From Symbiodinium natans (Eukaryota; Sar; Dinophyceae; Suessiales; Symbiodiniaceae), in assembly GCA_905221605.1 (NCBI GenBank), contig CAJNDS010002152.1, forward strand, positions 310,001-374,000: a DNA stretch of 64,000 bases. The letters are read 5' to 3'. Positions 42,640 through 53,690 of the stretch are shown here, piece after piece. The first letter of the stretch is position 1, and every line of letters starts with the position of its first letter. Both the position numbers and the translations under genes were made by a program. The notes beneath the pieces were generated by a model, which was not told the DNA's origin, made no database searches, and saw nothing but the letters and a program-made list of their open reading frames with translations.

Positions 42640-45496
42640 CAGCGAAAGAATGTCGGCTGCCTCCACAACCAGCTGGGCCATGTCTTGCGTACCGTCATAG
42701 TGATTTATCACGTACCTCAAGTCCTGTCACAGGCAACCGCGAAAGCTGCTTGAGACACATGCTGGATCAACTGGCCTTGTGGTTCAATGCGCGCAAGAGA
42801 CCTCAGAATAGCAGATGGTGGCAGACTTCTGGCAACCCTCAACGCCATGAGGCTCAGGCCGTCTGACTCAATGCCCAGCTTCCACTTGTCTCGGAAAGTC
42901 TGCAGCCTCAGGTCACCCCGAGTTCGGAACCCCTGCTCGGCCTGCTGCCTTTCAAATGAGGTGGCAGGCGTGTCAAGGGGTCCGCCACCCAACGTCTGGC
43001 CTTCCAGCCCTGAGCCACAGGAAGCAATGCTGATTATCATCTTTTCTGCTACTTTAAAACTTTTGCTTTGTCATGTTTCGTTACTATTCACATTGTTCAT
43101 AGCATGGCCGGGTGCCAGGCACAGGGCGACCTGCGTGGCCACCTGGTCGGCCGGGATAGTCCTCAAGATGTGTATGGAGGGCGGAGAAGGGTAGGGAAGG
43201 GGCTGTTGAGCAGAATGGTGCACGTAACGTTCGGCCCAGGCTCCTGAAATTATATTCATCCGGCATGAAGGAGGATCGCACCAGATAGTCGAGCTCCCTC
43301 TGCTTTAACCCTTCCAGAACGTGCAGCATGACTTTGTCATCCAACCTTGGCTCGGCAGATGCCCAGATTTCGCCGAGATATTGCGTTTACGACGATGGGG
43401 GACCCCTAACATAGACCCCAAATAGCAGGATTCCCTTATTTTCGGGACGCCAATAAGGTAACCCCCAATAGGGGGGGGGGGGGGGGGGTTGGGATTCCTT
43501 ATGGCAAAGCGTGAGAGTCTGAGACTCCAGCCTGTCCCATCTCCTTGGTGCGAAACGCGGTGTCCCACATTGCAAACTTTCACAGCAGATGATCCATTCT
43601 TAAGTGTTCATCTGCCAAAGAATTCTTATTATTAGTATGATTACGACTATTCTTATTGTTGCTATTATTATTCTTCTTTTTTTAATCTATGTATTTATTT
43701 AGTTATGTGTCACTCATGGCCACGTTCCTGCCAAGCGTCTCCAAGAGTTGGTCAATGGTATCCCGGTGTTCACGATCGTGGCTCTGTTCCAGGGCCCGCT
43801 TCTTCTTGGAGGCCCCATCCTGGCCACAAAACAGAAACACCCGCAATGCGCGGCAGGCTGCGGCCTTTTTGATGAAGAGTACCCCCCACAAGGCCTGTCT
43901 CAACAACACCCGCGCTAAAGTGCTTACCACTGCTGACCGTTACTGCTGACCGTTTTGCGTACAACGGGACATGCTGTTGCGCATCGCCCACGTGACTCCC
44001 ACGTGGCTCCTCAGAGTCCTGGCTCAGCAGGCGCTTGAGTCGCAGCGTGCCCTCCACTGCATCCTTCAAGTGCTCCTGCGGCAACTTGGGAATGGAACAA
44101 ACGGAAAGAAAGGGTTTTTTTCTCAGATTCCCACGGCTCCTGCACCTCTTCAGAGTCCTCCTCGCCACTGACATCCGCCTGCACGCTTCACAAACCTTAA
44201 ACCCTAGACCCTACCGATGATTATGATACGGAGGTTTTACTATACTACTATATTACTATATTGCTACTGGTATCTTACTATACTTTCTATATGACTCTGT
44301 TGCTATATTCCTACAAGACTGCAGTACTACATTACTATACATCTGGACAAGACTTGCCTTGCGCGCCACCATGCCGAGGAGGCCGCATCGCCCGCTATGG
44401 GACACGGAGCCAAAACTGGTTTTGCAGAGGTGCCTCCCCTTTATAGAGAGTTCTAAAGGGAGAGGGGTTCAAGGGGGGGTTCAAGGGGGGTATGTAACCC
44501 TACTACTCCCTACTACTCCCTAAGGCTCCCTTAATGCTGCGGGACCGTGCCAGCCCCAAAGGAGAACCCGGAATCCGTAGGAGCGCTTGGAGTCCCGGGC
44601 CAGAAAGCAAAGCGAATGGAAAGCGGAGGCTCCTTGCCCACCACCTGGTGCGGCAGCACTCCGTGCTCTGTCTGCTGAAGAAGACCCCCCCGGATGCCCT
44701 TGCGACCCTGGGCGCCTGCTGAACGTCTGGCCCTCCCTCTGCATCCTCTTCAGCGAGAATTTCCTGCAAGGCAATTAGTGAGCTTCGTGAGCCTAGCATC
44801 GGAGAGAGCGCACGAAGGCAGTGAAAAGAGATGTTTCGCTTTGGTTCAGCAACGTTTCGATGTTTCACCGCTGCTGCCGGTCCTGGGAAGCTGGGTCGTA
44901 GCCATCTCCGCAGGCACCTGGTTCTTTCGGTCTCTGCAGCTGATCAGCTGTAAGGTTGATTCCAGAGTTCCATAGCAGGCCGCTGGCACAGCTGCTCTGC
45001 CCGTGGCCTGTGTGGTCAAACGTCTGCTGGCGTTCCACATAGGCCTGGTTGAACGACTACTTGGCACAACGAGCTACGAATTTTGTGTGATGACGCAACG
45101 GATGGTGCTAAGTTGCAGAAGCGGCCTCTCCACACTAAGGTCTCCTGCGACCCTGTCTCAGCCCCTTGCATGTTGCTGCGCCATTTGTTGGGCCGCCACT
45201 TGCTGGGCGGCCACTTGCTGGGCGGCCACTTGCTGGGCGGCCACTTGCTGGGCGGCGACCTGTTGGACAACCGCCTGCTGTTGAGCGGCCTGCGCTAGGC
45301 AAGGTCGAAACCGACAACGGAAGAGGAAGTTCGCTAGGACGCTCCAGCGTTCTGCAAGTGGACCTGGCTGTATGCCGCAGCAGCCGCAGAGTTGTAGACC
45401 TCAGCTGCAGATACCCGGTCGACACGACAGCCACGAGATTCGACCATGGATGCACCGATATTGCTGCTATGAGGGATCTGCATTTTCTTGAACATG
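42640..45496 (-). CDS. Unknown protein with N-terminal Q/A/V repeat (multi-exon)
   Basis: The probable start ATG is near 45,496: MFKKMQIPHSSNIGASM, then AAEVYNSAAAAAYSQVHLQ. After a short intron ending CGCAG|G, an exon carries AQAAQQQAVVQQ followed by four QQVAA units. Further exons: about 45,055-44,900 (QAYVERQQTFDHTGHG), 44,800-44,700 (ALQEILAEEDAEGGPDVQQ), 44,110-43,990 (HLKDAVEGTLRLKRLLSQD), 43,860-43,720 (DTIDQLLETLGRNVAMS), 43,345-43,240 (VMLHVLEGLKQRELDYLV), 43,010-42,730 (FRDKWKLGIESDGLSLMAL) and 42,715-42,640 (YVINHYDGTQDMAQLVVE). It is predicted soluble and helical. I do not recognise the family; these exons could include parts of two genes. It starts about 230 nt downstream of the acyltransferase stop, on the same strand. 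Confidence 0.6.
43393..43488 (-). mobile_element. Diverged introner-like element plus G18 run
   Basis: On the gene strand it reads TATTGGGGGTTACCTTATTG, then AATAAGGGAATCC, CTATTTGGGGTCTATG and TTAGGGGTCCCCCAT, all family motifs. A run of 18 G on the plus strand (43,471-43,488) abuts it. It lies about 45 nt upstream of the acceptor CCAAG|G of the exon encoding VMLHVLEGLKQ. The inverted ends are less clear than in the 12,074 copy. Confidence 0.5.
44230..44345 (+). repeat. Degenerate TACTA-rich tandem tract
   Basis: About 115 bp built from ACTATA/TTACTA/TGCTA units, probably within an intron of the unknown Q/A-repeat gene. Confidence 0.65.
45186..45270 (-). repeat. 15-nt coding minisatellite encoding QQVAA
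   Basis: Five near-identical 15-nt units (CAGCAAGTGGCCGCC on the gene strand) in frame with the N-terminal exon of the unknown gene. The period is a multiple of three, so unit gain or loss keeps the frame. Confidence 0.9.
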
Positions 45497-45723
45497 GGGC
45501 GTAGGATCTAATTGCACGTAAGGCTGCTTTGCAGTCGTTATCGTGCCTGTTGCCTTTGAACGCAGTCAGTCTTCACCAACTGCAATCGTCCAGTCCCCCA
45601 TCGAACAGGATAACGGTTTGCAAAACGAGCGCATGGCCGGCACCGGCACGCCCCTGCAAACAATGCTGGCGTGGACCTCAGTCTCCCTTTGCCTTTCCAT
45701 TGGGCACCGTGGCCCTCAGAGAG

Positions 45724-48700
45724 TCATACCTGGGCAGGGGCTGCCGCCAGTGGCACTTGGAGGTGTTCTGACATGAGCCATGTGACCAGAATGGACTCCT
45801 GCAGGCCTAAGATGGTAGATGGGCCGAGATGCTGTTTCTGCATGACACACTGCAAATGTTTTGCAAGCAGAACGTGGTCCTCGGCTTCTTTGTCCTGCGA
45901 AGTCCAAACAGCACAGCCACAACCCAATTCCTCTCTCTCCCCTGTATGGAATGCTCCTCTGACGGCGTCTCTTCCGACTCGCGGAGCTTCTTTACCAGTG
46001 CCTGACAAAGGGGAGAGGCGGGCTCGGCCTTTTTTTGGAAGCCTTCGAGAACTCTCCGGGCCTTCACACCATCTGGCGCAAGCTGGCGGCAGCTAACTTT
46101 AATGGATCCTGGCACGGCCCGTGCAGCAGTGAGATGAAACGAGCACGCAATGCATGCAGCGAAATATTGTGATTAATGTTATGCAGCTATGCATATGAGC
46201 AATATCCATAACAATATTACTTGTATTCGTAATTTGCCGTGCCTGGAAAACCACCCATCTGAAGCTTCCGCGGCCAAACTACAGTGTTCCCATGGCACAC
46301 GACCTGAGGCGCGTGGCCGTCTCCTCCCCCCGGCCAGTTCTCTGTAGGGGCAGCAGGGCAGAGGCTTTAGGAGTTAGGCGCTCTAAGCCCCAAGCCCGCC
46401 TCTCACAGCCCGAAAACCGCAAACCCCGGAGGCTACATCCAAACCGCGTGTGGGCCGTGGCACTGAGATCATGCGCGCATCAAACTCCAGAGCCTTCCTT
46501 GGCACAGCTGCAAACATTCACGGACCTTCTGCCGCTTCTCATGCGGAGTCTCGCCTGATGCGCCTTCAATCTTGTTGGGGTTCTGAATCTCAACCGAGTG
46601 TCTTCATGCCGCCAAAGCGGAACGGTAGAAGTTGGTCTGGTTCTCTGTTGCACTGCCCTGGCACCGGGAGCAAGCCGCAACCCCTCTTTGTTCCCGGGCA
46701 CAAAGGCCAGCATGCTTTCCCCATCCACCTTCAGGATAAAAGCAAAGCCAACCGCCGGCTTGGAGGTGCTTGTCCACCTCAAAAATTATGCCCGAGCTCC
46801 GGAGGCGAGGGACTAATGTGTTGTAGGGCTGACCCTATTGTAGTGCCCAAACTCGCAGAAACCTTCCGATAAACAAGCTGAAAGTACGGTTTTGTCGGTT
46901 TGCACTACGTTTTCAGAAGCAATGGATGACGGCATCCGTGTCATGCAGCCAGGACTCTTCCTGATCAACTTTCTCGTTCTTCTCCTGTCCAACAAGCCTA
47001 AACACAGGAAATGCTAGTTATAACGCAAAAACCCCCTAAACCCCAAACTGTTCAGCATGTTCATGACTTTTCAGCTCTTCAAAGGCCCGTCTCCTTGTCC
47101 ACCTTGAAGACGCCATCCCGGTCGCTAATGAAGTAAACGGGAAAGTGCCCCACAGAGCCTCAGCAGAATAAACAAACCGCCCCCATGCCACAAATATTGT
47201 GCAGTTGTTCTCCATAGTCTCATGGTTGGTCCAATGTCAAAACTCATCGCGAGCAGGTGTGTCTGTTTGCGAATGCAAGGAGCGGCAAATTGTCGACACT
47301 AGCGGCATGTTGAACAAATGCGCATCCATGTAGGTCCGGCCTTGGGGGCAACTCAACAGCAACCAAAAATAGGAGGCTTCAATTGTGGCTGAGGATTAAC
47401 TCATGCTTGTCCTTTAGTCTCTGTTCTTGTCCACCTAGAACACACACTTGTGACATGAAATCAAAGATGCACTAGCACACCCTGAAAAACATGTTGCAGC
47501 ACAGTCCAGATGCAGCAAAGCCCGAACCTGATATAGCCTCACACAGATGTCATGCGATAGCGGCAGGGGTCGTCTCTCTCATTCTTGTACTCTTTCTTGC
47601 TACCTTTACTTTCTACTGCTTCAGGCCGCTGTTGTTGGTGATCTTCTGCGATCCCTCCGTCCTCCTTCAGAATGGGGCAGGGAGGGGCGGTCAGGGCACA
47701 ACCATTGCTGCATGGCTGCAGGTTGATGTGAACTCTTCCGTTCACTATGGTTTTCTCTCTGCGCGGCAGCTCTCTTTCGTTCTGTCTTTCTTTCTTCGTT
47801 CTGTCTTTTTTGCATCTGTCGTTCTGTTGTGTTACGGTTCTTTCGCTCGTGGGGTTTGAGGGTAGGTGCCCCTCTCTCATTCTCCGTCTAAGCTGCCTAG
47901 CTCCGACTCCTCTCTCTTCGTCAGCTCTTCGTGTATTCCTGGAGGATGCCAGGCCTCGCTACTCCCCCATTCAAGTGGACACACGGGTCAAAGCCCCTAG
48001 AAAGGACCTCAACGAAAGCGGGGTATCTTTCTAGTAGTTTAAGAAATGATTGCTACTTGTGGAAGTCCAGTATTGAGAACATCTCCCCTTAGTGCAACTG
48101 GTCCCTTTCATTGACTCTCCTATCCCTCTTCATTCATGACAAAGTTAAAAAAACATTAGGAACTGTTAACTTTGGGGTAAGCCAGGCGTACCCCGACGTA
48201 CGCTCCTGGGCGTTCGCCCTCGCAAGGGACTTTCATGCCATGTCCCCTCATCCCCTCAACTGCAAGGGCTATTGTGCGAGTTCCCGCCGAACACCGGAAA
48301 TCTCCACCATTGTTTCTGCCACCTGCCTGTGGGAGGGTAGTAGATCAGCTTGGACACAGCACAACCCCTCCAAGGCTGGGGCATCTGGTGAGCACAGAGG
48401 TGGGCATGGCGCAAGTTGCGACGATAACATCGAGGAAAGAGGCATGATTTCCTAGCAGCACCAGCTCCGCGCGGAAATCGTTCGCAACGCGCACGCTTCT
48501 TTGCAAGGCTCCAACAACTTCAACCCATTCAAGACCGCGGAGAGTTGAACACAAATGCTGGAGCAGGTCAAGGTTCCCAGAACCATCAATGGATGATCCG
48601 TCACACCCTCCATCTTCTGCTGCATGCCTCTCCACCTGAAACCAGCCAGCCGTAACCCGCAGCCTCTGCACTTTGAAGAGCACCCCAAAAGCTACTGAGT

Positions 48701-48847
48701 GCGTGCCCAGGGGCTCGGCCTCTGTCTCCTTGGAGCACCACACTGCAAAACGCCCTTAAAAGCATCTTGGCCCTGGTCATGGTATGTGTTCAGCCGGGTC
48801 TCATCATCGTGGGAGATGGATATCCACGGACAAAAGAAAAGGGCCAT
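45724..48847 (-). CDS. LPAAT/PlsC-type acyltransferase
   Basis: Minus-strand exons in order: near 48,847-48,735 (MALFFCPWISISHD); near 48,475-48,395 (LVLLGNHASFLDVIV, the acyltransferase NHx4D catalytic motif); near 47,185-47,095 (GTFPVYFISDRDGVFKVDKE); near 46,780-46,725 (VDKHLQAGGWLCFYPEG, the motif III glycine-rich loop); near 46,655-46,610 (QLLPFRFGGMKTLG); near 46,500-46,435 (KALEFDARMIS); near 46,090-45,955 (QLAPDGVKARRVLEGFQKKA); near 45,905-45,830 (EAEDHVLLAKHLQCVMQKQ). It should transfer an acyl chain to lysophosphatidic acid or a related lysolipid at a membrane, in glycerolipid synthesis. Motif order and spacing fit the family. Exon limits are approximate, an N-terminal exon may be missing, and the stop near 45,724 is provisional. 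The gene lies just upstream of the Q/A-repeat gene on the same strand. Confidence 0.8.
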
Positions 48848-49167
48848 CTTCCAGCTTACCTCTGGCAAGATCACACGGCCCTGAAACGTTTGAAACAGCA
48901 CCACAAGTGGCGATCTGACAGGACCAGAAGGAACGACACACCCCACTTGAAGCAAGGGACCTGGGTCAACACCAAGCAGATACTCTCTTTTCGCCTGCAC
49001 GCAACGGAAGCGGCACAGGTCTGGCTCTAAAGGGATCAGTGCTCATCGAACATTAGCTGAGCATGTGGTGGCACATGCATGTCAAGTCAGTTTGGGCAGC
49101 CTCCTCTCCATGGGCAGCAGGCCTTAGCTCGATGGCAACAGCCAAACCGACAACATCCGGCGAGCAC

Positions 49168-49235
49168 ATGGGGGTTTTCGAAAGTAGGGAACCCCCACAA
49201 AGGGCCTCCAAGTAGTAAGATTCCCTTACAAGTCA
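49168..49235 (-). mobile_element. Diverged introner-like element fragment
   Basis: Starts ATGGGGGTTTTCGAAAGTAG, then GGAACCCCC and AAGATTCCCTTA, the same end motif as the 12,074 and 22,820 copies. The opposite end is not recognisable and no flanking exon could be identified, so its intronic position is unproven. Confidence 0.5.
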
Positions 49236-50514
49236 GCCTGTCAGGCACAATGATATGCACCGGGACCCTGAAATTGGCAATTGGGCACGCACAGAGATGC
49301 ACACAGATTCAGACACAGAAAGACGAACAGAGAGTCTGACAGCAAGGCAGGCGCAAGAGATAAATAGGGCAGGAATGGGAAGGAGAGGGAACGTGGAAAA
49401 ATCGTACCCACGTTTGGCCGGAGGGCCAATAAACCGCATTGCAAGCGTTGCCCACAGCATGTTCCTTAGTTGTTAGGGGGCATCGAGCACGCAGAACGTC
49501 ACTTGGAATGCATGACACCCACAGAGTGCTTCTGAATGCTTCCATGCATCAAGGCAAAGAGAACTCCGAAGCAACCAACACAGAGCTTCCCCAGCATGGC
49601 TCCCATAACCAGGGGCACCAACACCAAGGCTCCCGAAAAAACGATGTTCTGGAGCCAAGCGGCTACGGGGCATGGCAGAGCGTGGCACGAATACAGCTAG
49701 CCCTCTGCCCGGATGGAGACCACATGCAAGGCACTGACTGGTGGGGCGCTCAGGAAAGAACATACATCTGCGGCGGCGGTTGCATCGGAACCTGGCCGTA
49801 AAAGCCTCGGTCAAAGATCATGACTCACATGCGTGTCCTTTGGCACTTTGAACTGCGAGCACATGCTGAAACTGTATGCAAATCATCAGCATACAATGCC
49901 ACGCTACTTTAAGCTGCTGCTTTGCACCCTGCGCTTCATGGCCAGAAGGTCACCCTAAGGTTGGTGCCTGTCTGCGGCCTCAGACATGGTGTCATGCAAC
50001 TGGCCTTCGGTGATGGACTCATCGGTGACTCTGAGGGAGCAGCATGTGTGGATGCCAGTTTCCAGGCAACCTGTCGTAAGCGGAAATCGCGAGGTGCCGC
50101 ACTCCAGAGCTCTCGCTCGCTCTCACTGGCGGTAGGGCCTCGGGGAGGTTGTTCTGGGTGAGGCATTTCTCGGGGAGACGAAGGGCGGCTGTGCGCCACA
50201 GGGGGGCGGCGGCCGGTGGATGGCTGGCGGCCTTACATGCTCCGAAACAGAAACCTCCACCTGGAGCCTTGGATTTGGTTCGGATTTGGTTCAGTTTCGT
50301 GGGGAACTGGGAAGGGCACGGCGACCTCGGTGGGGGAGGTCGGTCTGGCAGCGGTCGCTCTTCCCTCACTGGTGCCAGAGACAGCCTCGGCGCGGAACGA
50401 AACTCTGAGCGCTGCAGCGCACATCACTGGGTCGAAGCCAAGGCTGCAGCTCTTCCCCGGCATTGCCTGAATACTTGCAGATGCTGAAGGCACGCAGCGT
50501 GCACGTAAACAACG

Positions 50515-50586
50515 AAAAAAGAGAGAAAGAGAGAAAGAGAGAAAGAGAGAGGGAGAGGGAGGGAGGAGAGAGGGAGGAGAGGGAGG
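50515..50586 (+). repeat. Purine (GA)n-type microsatellite
   Basis: About 70 nt of pure purine on the plus strand: GAGAGAAA units, then GGGAG units. Such tracts can form triplex DNA. Confidence 0.9.
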
Positions 50587-51231
50587 CCTTTCTACGATAT
50601 TGGGTGCTGGATTCTCCGTGACAATGTTACGAATGGCATGCCATAAGCTTCGTGGTGCTGAGAATTTTGCCAGCTTGTCGAAGCGACTTGGCCTGCACCA
50701 CACGCTCCACAAAGCTAAGCCGCTTAGCAGCAGGCCATCACAAGTAGCACAGCAGAGTCTCGCTCGGGGTCAAGGCCATGCCTCATGCTGCGGAGACGAC
50801 TTGTGCCTTGGTCAGAACACACATCTGCCTTCCGCCCTGCCTTCCACCCTGCCTTTCTGCATTGCTGCAAACAAACAGCTCGGACTGCGGCTGCGAAAAG
50901 TCTGGCAGCTGGATGGGCGCCGAAGTACCAAACGTGAACCTTACAGTCCATGCCGCTGCTTGTCATTCCAGCACGGCTGTTCCAAGCTTTTCCTTTATTC
51001 ACCATCTCACTAGTGGTCCAGCTTTGTGCTCCAAGACGTGCGCCCGTCAATGAATCTCGGCTGCCTCATAAAGCTTATGGCGATACGTGCCTTTGGACTG
51101 GCTCTTTTTTTGCCTCGCACTTTGGCGAGAAGTCCGAAGCAGGGTCCTTTCGAAAGGCTTCAAGCTACCGTCAGAATCGCCTGTAGCACACTAGGGCCTG
51201 GAGTGGATTTCAGGTGTACAGATCTTAGAAG

Positions 51232-51605
51232 TCAGCCCGCCAGAGGCTGGTGGATGGTTACCTCTTCCTCGCCCACGAACGGCTCCTCCACGAAGTCCAT
51301 CTGCACAAGCACGGCGCAGTGGTCTGAGGCGAGTTCCTCACACGCGTCGAAGGTGTTGCGAGTAGGAGGGTTCAAGGGCTCTCGCCTTGCAACCTGCAGT
51401 TCATGACACTCAGGGTTTGTGTCTTCATCTGATCCAAGGGTCATCAGCCGGGGTCTCTCGCACAACCCGGGCAGCTTCGCACATTGGCGTTGCACCGTTC
51501 TCAAGGTGCAGCCCGAAGATGTGGTCTATCCTCGCGCCCACATGCTTAGGCAACTTCAGGCTGACATGGTGTTTTTTACCCGTTTACTCTCTAACCTGTT
51601 GAGAG

Positions 51606-51648
<43 letters not shown>

Positions 51649-53442
51649 AGATGTACCAGGTTGTACCCAATTCATGCACACTCCCAAGTCCTGGTTCCGA
51701 AGAGGCCACCACACCAGCCGGCGGGGAAGGTCGCCGAGCAACAGCAGGGGCCTCCAGCCTCCTAACAAGGGCGCATGCGCCGCTCACCCTTTACAGAATA
51801 ATGCCCATCAACCACCAACACTTCTTTCAAAGATAGCTCGGACCTTCCACAGGTCTCGCCACCTGGAGTCCGCCGCAATCACCTGAAAAATGCGCCGTCT
51901 TGTGTGCAGGCATCGCCTCATGCTTTCTTCCTTCTCAGCACCTGGCCGAGTACCCAGACCACGGAAGAAAAGAGGGCGAGTTCAAATCGGCTGCCAGCAG
52001 AAAGGTAGACCTGGCGTCATTCTCGCCTGCCTGCGATATCATGACATCCCGAGCTCAGAAAAAGAAGCGATGAAGCACACCTTTCACGTCGAAGATCTTC
52101 AGATCGTAGACCGTCGATCCATCGCAAGACCTGCGTCCCAACGTTCGGCCGGAGGGGGGGGGGGGCACTCTGAAGGGCACTCTGGCACTCTCTGATACTC
52201 TCTGCCAGCTGTTGAAATCTCTTTGTCTCATGGCACCTGCGCCGCCTGCCGCCTTTGTTCCTGCGATGCCATCCTGTGACAGGAGAGGGCGACAGGTAGG
52301 CCCAAATTAGACCAGCCCCAACCCTAGGGCCCTAGGGCCCTACAGCAAGGGCGCCTGTGCGAAAGATGCGTGTTCACGACCCACATCGGCCGTGCATCTT
52401 CTTCCCGCATGTCCAGGAGCACCTGCATTTCTCAGGGGACCAAACTGGTTTCTCTCCATAGCTGCCCTCTGAGAGTCTTAGAGGGTGGCTTTCGATGGAC
52501 ATGAGCACTGAAGGCACCGCAAGTGCGCCCCGCGGCTGCTCTTCCTGGTCCATGAAGAGGCGTTCGCCAGGATCTCCCTCGCCGGCACAAGAAGCCAGGC
52601 AGGGGCTGAAGAAACCCGGAGTCCGGAAATTTAAAAAAAACGTCTCGCAGTGGCACCATGAGCACATGGTCCTTCGGGCGGTCGAACAACATCCGTCGTG
52701 TCTCGATGATGGGGAACCTGACCGCGCGGGCAACGTGCAAAGGATCACGGCCGCATCGCCGCATTTCTACGTGGAGCCTGCTCAATATGCAGACGCCATA
52801 TTGCCCATCCGCAGAATGATGTAGCACTTCTCCCTCCCGAAGGGAATCCTCGACAAGAAAGCCTCCGATAGAAACTTAGTGTGCGCCATCATCCACTGTA
52901 AACTTCTGACCAGTTGAACATTCGAACACCGAACCCACTTGTCCTTCACAAATGTTGCGCTCAGCGTAGCTGAGAACGCGAAGTGCTGCAAGCCGCATAT
53001 GGAAGCAAGTCGCCGTGGCTGGTCGTCAGCATGCCTAACACGCAGTTGCTGTGTGGCTTTCGACTCAGCCTTTCACCTTTCATGCAAAAGCTGGTCAGTC
53101 CCATGAATATGAGTTCAGACGGCGAAAACCAGAAAGCAAGATGCATCATCCAAAAAAACCTGCCAATCTACGCCATTGGCAAGTCAAAAACAAACCTCTG
53201 GGTGCGGCCTTGACGCGTGACTGACCACTTACGCACGCGCAGCATCTTGCTGTTCGCTTCGACCTGCTTCGACAATGGAGAAAAACATGGCAGTTCGCGA
53301 CATCGTCTGCGCGGCTACGTGCCTCCTGCAGACAGACGATGTCGGCACCAGATCTGCGCACGACCCCTGCAATGCGCTCGAGGTCGTACACACCATCGCT
53401 GCCGACTCCGGAGTGGATGTTGTATGTGAGGACTCCGACCAT
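51232..53442 (-). CDS. Endonuclease/exonuclease/phosphatase (EEP) family protein
   Basis: Exon 1 (53442-53323, 40 codons) starts with ATG: VGVLTYNIHSGVG, then ADIVCLQE, the EEP N-terminal strand and metal-binding Glu. It ends at a GC donor. Exon 2 (53263-53233) continues VEANSKMLRVR in perfect phase. Later pieces: near 52,820-52,775 (GQYGVCILSRL), near 51,880-51,835 (DSRWRDLW), near 51,560-51,475 (RIDHIFGLHLENG, the family RIDYIF strand) and the last exon from about 51,440 to TGA at 51,232-51,234 with ASDHCAVLVQMDF, which holds the catalytic SDH motif. The family includes phosphodiesterases acting on nucleic acids, phosphoinositides or sphingomyelin; the substrate cannot be told here. Middle exons and the GDFN-like motif were not located. 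Confidence 0.8.
51607..51648 (+). repeat. (TG)n microsatellite
   Basis: About twenty uninterrupted TG units within an intron of the EEP gene. Confidence 0.95.
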
Positions 53443-53690
53443 CCCCAGGTTCAGCCATCATCGGCTCGAGACGGGCATGACAGCTACAAGATGCTGCAAG
53501 TAAAAACACATGGCGAGGTGAAACGGTTTGCTGCGTGATGTGCTAGCAAGTACCGAGAGCCCTAGATTGCCGCATCTGCAACTGATAATGTTTCTGGACC
53601 CGAGGGTGTGCAGCTCAGCTGAGGAAGCTACAGCGGCCGTCGGCTGGCACAAAGACACCAGCCCTGGACAAGCAAGCCCTGGATCAGTAG

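Larger units (their letters stand above)
48900..51228. other. Spacer with few recognisable features
   Basis: Possible isolated minus-strand exons near 50,030-49,950 (LRVTDESITEGQLHDTMSE) and 50,470-50,250 (FDPVMCAAALRVSFRAEAV) match nothing I know. The region holds the element at 49,168 and the GA tract at 50,515. No gene can be assembled. Confidence 0.4.
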
